Source: Ruminococcus sp. (GTDB lineage Bacteria > Bacillota > Clostridia > Oscillospirales > Acutalibacteraceae). From it: DNA of 37,481 nucleotides. Positions 30,023 to 37,481 of this stretch are shown here, in pieces. Made by a program: the position numbers and the translations under genes. Below the pieces are notes generated by a model that made no database searches, was not told the origin of the DNA, and saw only the letters and a program-made list of their open reading frames with translations. Where the stretch lies: positions 1 to 37,481 of the forward strand of contig JAFUIK010000037.1 in the NCBI GenBank assembly GCA_017473955.1, in the 5' to 3' direction. Numbering within the stretch: the stretch's first letter is position 1; every line of letters starts with the position of its first letter.

Positions 30023-32293
30023 ATGGCTCAAGTTGAAACTCAAAAGCTATTAGAGATAGCGGTAAGAATTAAGGAAATGAGAGAAATCTTCGGTTTTTCT
30101 GTCGAAGATATGGCAAAGAGAACAGAGGTTAGCGTTGAAGAGTACGTTGACTTTGAAAGCGGAAAGCTGGACTTCCCGTTCACATTTATTCATAAGTGTT
30201 CTTTAGCATTCAATATCGGTATTTCAGACCTTTTGGAGGGTAAGAGTGCTCTGCTTTCTTCATATACAGTTACTCGTAAGGGCCAGGGTCAGCAGACCGC
30301 AAAAGAGGACGGCATTTCTATCCAGAACCTCGCTCCTTGGTTTAGAAAAAAGATTTCTGAGCCTTATTTTGTAACATACCAGTATTCACAGGAATTACAG
30401 AATAAGCCTATTCATCTTACAAAACACTCAGGTCAGGAATTTGACTATGTTATAAAAGGTAAGCTTAAAATTCAGGTTGGCGACAATGTTGAGTATCTTT
30501 GTGAGGGCGACAGCATTTACTACAACTCATCTACTCCTCACGGTATGATTGCCGTTGATGGAGAAGAGTGCCAGTTCGTAGCAGTTGTATTACCTGGCGA
30601 GAATGAGTCTGAGGATATCATCCGCGATACTCTTATGTCACATAACGAAGTTGCTGACACAAAGCTTTTATGTGAGGAGTTTATCAAGACTACAGTTGAT
30701 GAAAAAGGCTGCTTAAAGGCTATTGACTTCGAAAACGAGGACAGATATAACTTTGCTTTTGATACAGTTGACGCTATCGCTAAGAAAGACCCTGAAAAGC
30801 TTGCAATGATTCACGTTTCAAGGGATAAAGTCGAACGTAGATTTACATTTAACGATATGAAGCGTAAGTCGGCTCAGGCTGCAAACTATTTTAAGAGCTT
30901 AGGTATCAAAAAGGGCGACAGAGTAATGCTTGTATTAAAGCGTCACTATCAGTTCTGGTTTGCAATCTTAGGTTTGCATAAACTGGGTGCTATCGCAATC
31001 CCTGCAACTAACCAGCTTCAGGCTCACGATTTTGACTACCGCTTTAACGCAGCAGGTGTTAGTGCAATTGTTTGTACTGCTGACGGCGATGTATCTCATC
31101 AGGTTGATATTGCTCAGGAAAAATCTCCTACACTTAAGACTAAGGTGTTAGTCGGCGGTCAGAGAGATGGCTGGCATAGCTTTGATGAGGAGTTTGACCT
31201 TTTCTCAGCTCATTACTACAGAAATGAAGATACACCTTGTGGTGATGACCCGATGCTTATGTTCTTTACATCAGGTACTACAGGTTATCCAAAAATCGCT
31301 TTACATTCATATAAATATCCGCTTGGTCATTTTATTACAGCTAAATATTGGCATAGTGTGTCAAGTGACGGCTTGCACTTTACAATCTCCGATACAGGTT
31401 GGGGTAAAGCATTATGGGGTAAGCTCTACGGTCAGTGGCTTAGTGAGGGTGCAGTATTCACCTATGACTTTGACCGTTTTGACGCATCGGATATCCTGCC
31501 GATGTTTAAGCAGTATGGTATCACAACCTTCTGTGCACCACCAACAATGCTTAGAATGATGATTAAGCAGGATTTATCAAAGTACGATTTCTCAACCGTT
31601 AAGCGTGCCACAACAGCAGGCGAAGCGTTAAACCCTGAGGTTTACAAGCAGTTTAAAATGGCTACAGGTCTTAAGCTTAAAGAGGGCTTTGGTCAGACAG
31701 AAACAACACTTTCTATCGCTAATCTTATCGGTGAGCCAAGTAAACTCGGCTCAATGGGTAAGCCTGTACCACTTTATGATATGCACATTTTGGATGCTGA
31801 CGGCAACGAAGTGCCTGACGGTGAAGTTGGCGAAATCTGCGTAAAAACTTCCGATAAAGTTCCGTGTGGTCTGTTCCTTGGATATTACAAAGATGAGGAA
31901 AAAACAAAGGAAGTTTACCACGATGGTTACTATCACACAGGCGACACAGCTTGGCGTGATGAGGACGGCTTCCTTTGGTATGTCGGTCTAGTTGACGATG
32001 TTATCAAGAGTTCAGGTTACCGTATCGGACCGTTTGAAATCGAGTCTGTTATTATGGAACTTCCTTATGTACTTGAGTGCGGTGTATCCGCAGAGCCTGA
32101 CGAAGTAAGAGGTCAGGTAGTAAAGGCGTCTATCGTGCTGGTTAAGGGTACAAATCCAAGTGAAGACCTCAAGAAAGAAATCCAGAATTACGTAAAGAGC
32201 CGTACAGCTCCGTACAAATATCCACGTATAGTTGTATTCAGGGATGACCTTCCAAAGACAATCAGCGGTAAAATCCAGAGAAATAAGCTTTAA
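30023..32293 (+). CDS. HTH-cupin-AMP-dependent acyl-CoA synthetase fusion, Ile T-box controlled
   Basis: 756 residues from the ATG at 30023 (GGAGGAG upstream); the longer frame to 29930 starts inside the riboswitch. Domains: XRE-type helix-turn-helix (about 5-72, 'VRIKEMREIFGFSVEDMAKR'), cupin (about 125-190, 'HSGQEFDYVIKGKLKIQVGD' and 'TPHGMIAV'), then a complete adenylate-forming synthetase: 'FTSGTTGYPK' P-loop, 'GFGQTET', 'YHTGDTAWRDEDGF', 'VDDVIKSSGYRIGPFEIES' and 'PKTISGKIQRNKL' with catalytic Lys750. It would activate a carboxylic acid to acyl-CoA via acyl-AMP. The Ile-type T-box and the linked oxidoreductase suggest 2-methylbutyrate as substrate (inference). The HTH may only be a fold partner of the cupin. 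Confidence 0.9.
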   Translation: MAQVETQKLLEIAVRIKEMREIFGFSVEDMAKRTEVSVEEYVDFESGKLDFPFTFIHKCSLAFNIGISDLLEGKSALLSSYTVTRKGQGQQTAKEDGISIQNLAPWFRKKISEPYFVTYQYSQELQNKPIHLTKHSGQEFDYVIKGKLKIQVGDNVEYLCEGDSIYYNSSTPHGMIAVDGEECQFVAVVLPGENESEDIIRDTLMSHNEVADTKLLCEEFIKTTVDEKGCLKAIDFENEDRYNFAFDTVDAIAKKDPEKLAMIHVSRDKVERRFTFNDMKRKSAQAANYFKSLGIKKGDRVMLVLKRHYQFWFAILGLHKLGAIAIPATNQLQAHDFDYRFNAAGVSAIVCTADGDVSHQVDIAQEKSPTLKTKVLVGGQRDGWHSFDEEFDLFSAHYYRNEDTPCGDDPMLMFFTSGTTGYPKIALHSYKYPLGHFITAKYWHSVSSDGLHFTISDTGWGKALWGKLYGQWLSEGAVFTYDFDRFDASDILPMFKQYGITTFCAPPTMLRMMIKQDLSKYDFSTVKRATTAGEALNPEVYKQFKMATGLKLKEGFGQTETTLSIANLIGEPSKLGSMGKPVPLYDMHILDADGNEVPDGEVGEICVKTSDKVPCGLFLGYYKDEEKTKEVYHDGYYHTGDTAWRDEDGFLWYVGLVDDVIKSSGYRIGPFEIESVIMELPYVLECGVSAEPDEVRGQVVKASIVLVKGTNPSEDLKKEIQNYVKSRTAPYKYPRIVVFRDDLPKTISGKIQRNKL

Positions 32294-32307
32294 AATTTTG
32301 AAAAATA

Positions 32308-32336
32308 TTGACATATTTCCAAAGTTATGATATATT
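32308..32336 (+). promoter_or_regulatory. Promoter of the second T-box transcript
   Basis: Perfect TTGACA (32308-32313), 17 bp, TATATT (32331-32336), preceded by TGA. It begins 15 nt after the stop of the first synthetase; no terminator is seen between. Confidence 0.8.
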
Positions 32337-32339
32337 ATT

Positions 32340-32616
32340 ACCGTGTTTTTAAAAAGGCTATGACGAAGAGTACACATTAGTATGACCTACAGAGAGGTAG
32401 CGGTTGGTGGAAGCTACCGGAATACAGCTTTTGTGTTTGTAGCTTCTGAGCCGAGAGGAAGAAAGCGAAAGTGAGTAGAACCTCTCCGTGATTGCTGCGT
32501 AAATGCATAGAGGTTGTTAGACCTCGAGAGTGGCGATTGTATCGCAATTTGAGTGGTACCGCGGGTGATTATTACGCACTCGTCTCAAAGATAACTTTGG
32601 GACGGGTGTTTTTTTC
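32340..32616 (+). promoter_or_regulatory. T-box riboswitch, specifier GUA (valine)
   Basis: Same architecture as the first: GACGAAG basal arm, 'AGAGAGGTAGC...GCTACC' distal stem, the CTTCTGAGCC segment, T-box 'TTTGAGTGGTACCGCGGG', and a 14-bp terminator (32577-32590 with 32595-32608) with T7. The codon before GCTTCTGAGC is GTA (32439-32441), valine, followed by the usual purine. The UGGU bulge fits tRNA-Val (discriminator A). Read-through from the first synthetase would also have to pass this terminator. Confidence 0.88.
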
Positions 32617-32642
32617 GTCCTAACAAAAAAGGAGAATGTATC

Positions 32643-34931
32643 ATGCAACAAATGACAGGTCTTGACTACAAAATTCAGGAAATGGCGGCTCGTATCAGAG
32701 AGCTTAGAGAAATCCAGAACTTAACCGTTGAGCAAATGGCTAAGAAAACCGACGTTACGGTTGATGAATATTTAAGCTGTGAGGCAGGTAAAAGCGACTT
32801 AAACTTCGCTTTTATTTATCGTTGTGCGATGGCTCTTTCTGTCAATGTTACCGATATTATCGAGGGTTACTCACCTAACCTTAAAAGCTACTCGGTAACA
32901 AGAGCAGGCTTAGGTCAGAAAGTAGCACAGGCTCACGGTATGACTTACTACAACTTGGCTTATGCGTTTCAAAATCGTATCGCCGAGCCATTATATGTTC
33001 GCTCTGTTTATGATGAAAATGCTCAGAATAACGACATCGAGCTCACAACCCACGAAGGTCAGGAGCTTGACATCGTAATCGAGGGTAACCTGATGGTACA
33101 GGTTGGCGAGCACAAGGAGATTTTAGGCCCTGGCGACACTATCTATTTTGACTCAGATAAGCCACACGGTATGATTGCCGTTAACGGTAAAGATTGTGTG
33201 TTCTATGCTATCGTGCTTAACCCTACAGGTGAGCCTATCCCTGAGCTTAGTTCGGGTAAAATCGTTGAGATTAAGAAGACTGAAAGAAAGCACGAAGCTG
33301 ACCGTATATATAAAAAGTATGTTGATGTTGAAGAAAATGAAAAGGGTACACCAACATCAATCAAGTTTAAAAACACCGATAACTTTAACTTTGCATTTGA
33401 CCTCGTTGATGCTCTCGCTGACAAAAAGCCTGAGAAGCTCGCGATGTTACATATTTCGAAAGACCACACAGAGCGTAGATTTACTTTCAAGGATATGAAG
33501 AAAGCGTCTGCTCAGTGTGCTAACTACTTTAAGTCCTTAGGCATCAAAAAGGGCGACAGAGTTATGCTTATCTTAAAGCGTCACTACCAATTCTGGTTTG
33601 CTATGCTTGGACTTAACAAACTCGGTGCTATTGCCATACCTGCACCTAACCAGTTGCAGGCTCACGACCTTGAGTACCGCTTAAAGAGTGCAGGAATCTG
33701 TACGGTTATCTGTACTGCTGATGACGATGTTGCTCATCAGGTTGATATTGCAAGCGAGGGTTATGACGGTCTCAAGAATAAGCTTATTGTTAACGGTGAG
33801 CGTGAGGGCTGGCGTAACTTTGATGACGAATACACATTGTATTCAACACATTATAACAGAGCAGAGGATGCTCCTTGTGGCGATGATTTAATGCTTATGT
33901 ACTTTACATCAGGTACATCAGGCTATCCTAAGATTGCGGCTCACAACTACCGCTATCCACTCGGTCATTTCCATACTGCCAAATACTGGCACAACGTTGA
34001 CCCTGAGGGTCTCCACTACACAATTTCAGACACAGGCTGGGCTAAGGCTATGTGGGGTAAGCTCTATGGCCAGTGGCTGTGCGAGGCGGCAACTTTCGTT
34101 TATGACTTTGACCGCTTTGACGCTGCTGATATCCTGCCTATGTTTGCAAAATATCAGATTACAACATTCTGTGCACCACCAACAATGCTTAGAATGATGG
34201 TAAAACAGGATATCTCAAAATACGATTTCTCATCAGTACAGCATATGACAACAGCAGGTGAAGCGCTTAACCCTGAGGTTTATCGTCAGTTTGAAAAGGC
34301 TACAGGCTTACAGATTATTGAGGGCTTTGGTCAGACTGAGAGTACAATGATTGTAGGTAATATGACAGGTGCTCCGCATAAAATCGGCTCTATGGGCAAG
34401 CCTGCACCAATTTATGACGTAATGCTTGTTGATTCTGACGGCAACGAAGTACCGGACGGTGAGCCAGGCGAAATCGTTGTTAACCTTAAAAACGGTCATC
34501 CTTGTGGCTTATTTGTTGGTTACTACGGCGACGAAGAAAAGACCAAGGAAGTTATGCACGACGGTATTTACCATACAGGTGACGTTGCTTGGCGTGATGA
34601 GGACGGCTTCTTCTTCTACGAGGGTAGAGTTGATGACGTTATTAAGTCATCCGGCTATCGTATCGGACCGTTTGAGATTGAGTCTGTTATTATGGAGCTT
34701 CCATATGTCTTAGAATGTGGTGTTTCTGCCGCTCCGGATGAAGTAAGAGGTCAGATTGTTAAGGCTTCTATCGTACTTACTAAGGGCACAGAAGGCAGCG
34801 ACGACCTTAAGAAAGAAATCCAGTCTTATGTAAAGAGCCGTACAGCTCCTTACAAGTACCCTCGACTTGTTGTGTTCAGAGATGAACTTCCAAAGACAGT
34901 CAGCGGTAAAATCCAGAGAAACAAACTTTAA
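32643..34931 (+). CDS. HTH-cupin-AMP-dependent acyl-CoA synthetase fusion, Val T-box controlled
   Basis: 762 residues, AAAAGGAG upstream. It is paralogous to the protein at 30023 over its whole length, most closely in the synthetase and C-terminal parts, least in the linker after the cupin. HTH (about 5-70, 'ARIRELREIQNLTVEQMAKK'), cupin (about 130-190, 'THEGQELDIVIEGNLMVQVG', 'KPHGMIAV'), synthetase with 'FTSGTSGYPK', 'GFGQTEST', 'YHTGDVAWRDEDGF' and 'PKTVSGKIQRNKL' (Lys756). The valine T-box and the following VorB-type oxidoreductase genes suggest isobutyrate activation (inference). The next gene starts 14 nt downstream without promoter or terminator, so the whole 32.3-37.5 kb block is probably one T-box-controlled operon. 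Confidence 0.9.
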   Translation: MQQMTGLDYKIQEMAARIRELREIQNLTVEQMAKKTDVTVDEYLSCEAGKSDLNFAFIYRCAMALSVNVTDIIEGYSPNLKSYSVTRAGLGQKVAQAHGMTYYNLAYAFQNRIAEPLYVRSVYDENAQNNDIELTTHEGQELDIVIEGNLMVQVGEHKEILGPGDTIYFDSDKPHGMIAVNGKDCVFYAIVLNPTGEPIPELSSGKIVEIKKTERKHEADRIYKKYVDVEENEKGTPTSIKFKNTDNFNFAFDLVDALADKKPEKLAMLHISKDHTERRFTFKDMKKASAQCANYFKSLGIKKGDRVMLILKRHYQFWFAMLGLNKLGAIAIPAPNQLQAHDLEYRLKSAGICTVICTADDDVAHQVDIASEGYDGLKNKLIVNGEREGWRNFDDEYTLYSTHYNRAEDAPCGDDLMLMYFTSGTSGYPKIAAHNYRYPLGHFHTAKYWHNVDPEGLHYTISDTGWAKAMWGKLYGQWLCEAATFVYDFDRFDAADILPMFAKYQITTFCAPPTMLRMMVKQDISKYDFSSVQHMTTAGEALNPEVYRQFEKATGLQIIEGFGQTESTMIVGNMTGAPHKIGSMGKPAPIYDVMLVDSDGNEVPDGEPGEIVVNLKNGHPCGLFVGYYGDEEKTKEVMHDGIYHTGDVAWRDEDGFFFYEGRVDDVIKSSGYRIGPFEIESVIMELPYVLECGVSAAPDEVRGQIVKASIVLTKGTEGSDDLKKEIQSYVKSRTAPYKYPRLVVFRDELPKTVSGKIQRNKL

Positions 34932-34944
34932 TTTACATATATAA

Positions 34945-35616
34945 ATGATTATGAGAGATTTTAAACGAATTACTTTGCTTTGCGGGCACTATGGTAGTGG
35001 CAAAACAAATGTTGCTGTTAACTTTGCATTAGAGCTAAGAAAACAGCGTGACAGGGTGGCTATCGCTGACCTTGATATTGTCAATCCGTATTTTCGTTCA
35101 AAGGACTCCAGCTCTGAGTTTGAAGACAACGGCATCCGCCTTATCTGCTCAGAATTTGCTAACTCCAATGTCGATATTCCCGCATTGCCTCAGGATATGT
35201 ACGCTATAACCGATGATAAAGAGCTTTCTGTTATTATCGATGTCGGCGGCGATGACAGAGGAGCACTCGCTCTTGGTCGTCTAGCCCCAAAAATAGTAGA
35301 AGAAAACGACTACGAGATGCTGATGGTAATTAACTGCTATCGTCCGCTCACTCGTGATGCAGAGTCTACTATCGAAGTTATGCGTGAAATTGAATATGCA
35401 GGACACATAAAATTTACGGGAATTATCAATAATTCAAATTTGGGTATTGCTACCACCCCCCAAGATGTGTTAAAATCAATAGAATACGCAAAGGAAGTGG
35501 CAAAACTGTCAGACCTTCCTCTGCTGTACACTACCGTCACTGACGATATATATAATGACTTATGCGACAAGATAGAAAACCTCTTGCCACTGAGTCTTCA
35601 GGCAAGACCTGTATAA
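34945..35616 (+). CDS. P-loop ATPase of the MinD/ParA-like type
   Basis: 223 residues. The N-terminal 'LLCGHYGSGKTNVAVNFALEL' is a Walker A, 'VAIADLDIVNPYFRS' follows as the switch region typical of MinD/ParA/NifH-like ATPases, and 'SVIIDVGGDDRGALALG' is Walker B-like. There is no membrane segment. It sits between the synthetase and the oxidoreductase subunits. A role in maturation or metal-cluster handling of the iron-sulfur oxidoreductase, or in its regulation, is possible but not shown. No Shine-Dalgarno is evident; two ATGs (34945, 34951) lie close after the preceding stop, so translation may be coupled. Confidence 0.85.
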   Translation: MIMRDFKRITLLCGHYGSGKTNVAVNFALELRKQRDRVAIADLDIVNPYFRSKDSSSEFEDNGIRLICSEFANSNVDIPALPQDMYAITDDKELSVIIDVGGDDRGALALGRLAPKIVEENDYEMLMVINCYRPLTRDAESTIEVMREIEYAGHIKFTGIINNSNLGIATTPQDVLKSIEYAKEVAKLSDLPLLYTTVTDDIYNDLCDKIENLLPLSLQARPV

Positions 35617-35642
35617 GATTATAAGGAAAGGGAGAGTTTTTA

Positions 35643-35849
35643 ATGGCTAAATTAACATTCAAAACTGACAACTGCAAGGGTTGTGGACTGTGCGTTGAGG
35701 CTTGTCCAAAGAACTTGCTCATCCTTGCAAAAGACGAAATTAACAAAAAGGGTCATCATCCAGCTGTTATCACTGACGAGAGCAGTTGTATCGGTTGTGC
35801 TTTCTGTGCAACAATGTGCCCTGACTGCGTAATTAAGGTAGAGAGGTGA
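35643..35849 (+). CDS. 4Fe-4S ferredoxin-type subunit of 2-oxoacid oxidoreductase (delta)
   Basis: 68 residues. It contains two complete cluster motifs, 'CKGCGLCVEACP' and 'CIGCAFCATMCP', binding two 4Fe-4S clusters. It is the small electron-transfer (delta) subunit of the oxidoreductase whose alpha and beta subunits follow, passing electrons to or from free ferredoxin. GGAAAGGGAG precedes the ATG and the alpha gene starts 7 nt later. Confidence 0.93.
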   Translation: MAKLTFKTDNCKGCGLCVEACPKNLLILAKDEINKKGHHPAVITDESSCIGCAFCATMCPDCVIKVER

Positions 35850-35856
35850 GAAAATA

Positions 35857-36918
35857 ATGGCAGATAAAGTATTGATGAAAGGTAACGAAGCTATCGCTGA
35901 GGCTGCTATACTTGCAGGTTGTAAGCACTACTTCGGTTATCCTATTACTCCACAGACAGAAATCGCTGCTTATATGGCTAAGAAAATGCCAAAAATCGGT
36001 GGTTGCTTTTTACAGGCTGAAAGTGAGATCGCTGCTATCAATATGGTATATGGTGTAGCTTCAACAGGTAAGCGTGTTATGACATCTTCATCTTCACCTG
36101 GTATTTCACTTAAGGGTGAGGGTCTGTCATACATGGCAGGTTCAGATTTACCTTGTCTTGTTGTTAACGTACAGCGTGGTGGTCCTGGTCTTGGCGGTAT
36201 CCAGCCTAGCCAGTCTGACTATTTCCAGGCTACAAAGGGCGGAGCACACGGCGACTTCAGAATGATTGTTTTAGCTCCTGCATCAGTTCAGGAAATGGCA
36301 GAGCTCACAGTAAAAGGTTTTGAGCTTGCAGATAAATACAGAATGACTTCTATGATTTTAGCTGACGGTACTATGGGTCAGATGATGGAGCCTGTAGAGC
36401 TTGACTTTGATATTAAAGAGCGTCCTGAAACTCCTTGGGCTACAACAGGCACAAAGATGGAGCGTGAGCACAATATCGTAAACTCACTCTCTTTAGTTGC
36501 AGAAGAGCTTGAGCGTCTTAACTTTGAAAGATTTGAGCGTTACAAGGCTGTTGAAGAGAACGAAACAATGTACGAAGAGTTTATGACTGAGGATGCTGAT
36601 ATTATCGTTGCCGCTTTTGGTATTGCTTCTCGTGTTTCTAAGAACGCTATCGTAGAAGCAAGAAAGCAGGGCATCAAGGTTGGTCTTATCCGTCCAATCA
36701 CACTCTGGCCTTTCCCTAAGGCTCCGTTTGAGAAAGTTGCAAACACAGCTAAGGCTGTTGTTTGTGTTGAGCTTTCAATGGGTCAGATGATTGAGGATGT
36801 TAAGCTTGCAACAGGTTGTAAGGTTCCTGTAACTCTTTGCAACCGTGTTGGCGGTATGATTCCATCCCCTGAACAGGTATTAGAGGCTATTATTGAGGCA
36901 AACGGAGGTGCAAACTAA
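35857..36918 (+). CDS. vorB: 2-oxoacid:ferredoxin oxidoreductase alpha subunit, VorB type
   Basis: 353 residues. Together with the beta and (off-window) gamma subunits it converts 2-oxoacids to acyl-CoA and CO2 with ferredoxin, or the reverse. Marks: 'MKGNEAIAEAAILAGCKHYF' then 'GYPITPQTEI', 'FLQAESEIAAINMVYGVAST', 'TSSSSPGISLKGEGLSYMAG', 'VNVQRGGPGLGGIQPSQSDY' and a C-terminal 'RPITLWPFP' and 'VVCVELSMGQMIEDV'. This form is usually annotated as the branched-chain (2-oxoisovalerate) enzyme VorB, though 2-oxoglutarate or other 2-oxoacid enzymes look similar. Valine-type T-box control of the operon supports branched-chain substrates. The stop overlaps the beta start (TAATG). Confidence 0.88.
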   Translation: MADKVLMKGNEAIAEAAILAGCKHYFGYPITPQTEIAAYMAKKMPKIGGCFLQAESEIAAINMVYGVASTGKRVMTSSSSPGISLKGEGLSYMAGSDLPCLVVNVQRGGPGLGGIQPSQSDYFQATKGGAHGDFRMIVLAPASVQEMAELTVKGFELADKYRMTSMILADGTMGQMMEPVELDFDIKERPETPWATTGTKMEREHNIVNSLSLVAEELERLNFERFERYKAVEENETMYEEFMTEDADIIVAAFGIASRVSKNAIVEARKQGIKVGLIRPITLWPFPKAPFEKVANTAKAVVCVELSMGQMIEDVKLATGCKVPVTLCNRVGGMIPSPEQVLEAIIEANGGAN

Positions 36919-37481
36919 TGGCAGTAGTATTTGATAAACCACACGCTCTGGCAGATGTGCCTATGCACTATTGTCCGGGTTGTTTACACGGTGTTGTACA
37001 CCGTCTTGTTGCTGAGGTTATTGATGAGCTCGGTATCGAGGGCAGAACTATCGGTATTGCAACGGTTGGTTGCTCTGTTATGGCATATAATTATTTCAAC
37101 TGCGATATGATTGAGGCGGCTCACGGTCGTGCTCCTGCAGTTGCTACAGGTGTTAAGCGTTCAGACCCTGAGAACAACATCGTATTTACATATCAGGGTG
37201 ACGGTGATTTAGCGTCTATCGGTATGGCTGAAACTGTACACTCAGCTGCTAGAAACGAAAACATCACAATTATCTTTATCAACAACGCTATTTACGGTAT
37301 GACAGGCGGTCAGATGGCTCCAACATCACTTCCTGGTCAGGTAACACAGACTTCTCCATACGGCAGAGATGTTAACCACTGCGGTTATCCTATCCGTTTT
37401 TGTGAGATGCTAAGTCAGCTTGAAGGTCCTGAGTATTTAGAGCGTGTTACAGTTAATAACGTTAAGAATATCAAAAACGCT
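36918..37481 (+). CDS. 2-oxoacid:ferredoxin oxidoreductase beta subunit (TPP-binding), 3' end off window
   Basis: 188 codons are open to the window edge. The N-terminal 'HYCPGCLHGVVHRLVAEVID' cysteine pair and 'GIATVGCSVMAYNYFNCDMI' fit the beta subunit. 'FTYQGDGDLASIGMAE' followed by 'INNAIYGMTGGQMAPTS' is the thiamine-pyrophosphate and magnesium motif. It is the catalytic partner of the VorB-type alpha subunit. GGAGGTG lies inside the end of the alpha gene and the ATG overlaps the alpha stop by one base. A gamma subunit gene would be expected to follow. Confidence 0.93.
   Translation, partial: MAVVFDKPHALADVPMHYCPGCLHGVVHRLVAEVIDELGIEGRTIGIATVGCSVMAYNYFNCDMIEAAHGRAPAVATGVKRSDPENNIVFTYQGDGDLASIGMAETVHSAARNENITIIFINNAIYGMTGGQMAPTSLPGQVTQTSPYGRDVNHCGYPIRFCEMLSQLEGPEYLERVTVNNVKNIKNA

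Noticed and set aside
35857-37481. Indolepyruvate or pyruvate oxidoreductase
   Set aside because: The gene split (delta, alpha, beta) and alpha motifs fit the VorB group better than IorA (a fused form) or the single-chain pyruvate enzyme of Clostridia. Exact substrate remains unproven.

Overview
The window looks like a chromosomal piece of a low-GC, anaerobic, spore-forming Clostridia bacterium, most likely a Ruminococcaceae/Oscillospiraceae relative of the starch-degrading ruminococci. The evidence is spoIIE and spoVAD, three secreted proteins with C-terminal dockerins of the 'GDVDxDGxxxIxDATxxQ' type, a maltodextrin ABC transporter next to a GH13 amylase, T-box riboswitches, and a ferredoxin-dependent 2-oxoacid oxidoreductase. 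No tRNA, rRNA, CRISPR array, insertion sequence or prophage was seen. The assignment is by inspection only.

Layout. 1-4.6 kb: start of an AlkD-like DNA repair gene (minus strand), a divergent MscS channel, an unrecognised membrane protein, and a minus-strand operon murE - DtxR/MntR-type regulator - nitroreductase. 4.6-16.6 kb is a starch/maltodextrin island: malE-malF-malG (no ATPase gene), two dockerin proteins sharing a nearly identical 462-nt cassette, a third dockerin protein with two copies of a large module plus a possible starch-binding domain, and a lipoprotein alpha-amylase. The dockerin proteins and amylase would act at the cell surface and the transporter would import the oligosaccharides. 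16.7-23.5 kb: spoIIE (with a 21-bp-spaced promoter resembling the Spo0A-dependent one of Bacillus), a convergent diacylglycerol glucosyltransferase, a VanW-like wall protein and an isolated spoVAD. 23.5-29.6 kb (minus strand): rlmB-like methyltransferase - a degenerate P-type-ATPase-like membrane protein - rpe, then small membrane proteins and a PAP2 phosphatase.

29.7-37.5 kb is the most striking part. Two paralogous genes each encode an unusual fusion of an XRE-type helix-turn-helix, a cupin and an AMP-dependent acyl-CoA synthetase. Each has its own promoter and T-box riboswitch. By alignment to the known T-box layout the specifier codons read AUC (Ile) and GUA (Val). The second gene runs into a P-loop ATPase and the delta, alpha and beta genes of a VorB-type 2-oxoacid:ferredoxin oxidoreductase. 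I infer a system in which Ile or Val starvation switches on activation of branched-chain volatile fatty acids (2-methylbutyrate, isobutyrate) to CoA thioesters and their reductive carboxylation to the 2-oxoacid precursors of Ile and Val. This fits known physiology of ruminococci, but the substrate assignments are inference.

The second most interesting item is the P-type-ATPase-like protein (24213-26849). It keeps the transporter-like fold cues but lacks the phosphorylation motif and the hinge motif and carries a ~300-residue charged N-terminal extension, so it is probably a pseudoenzyme with a new role.
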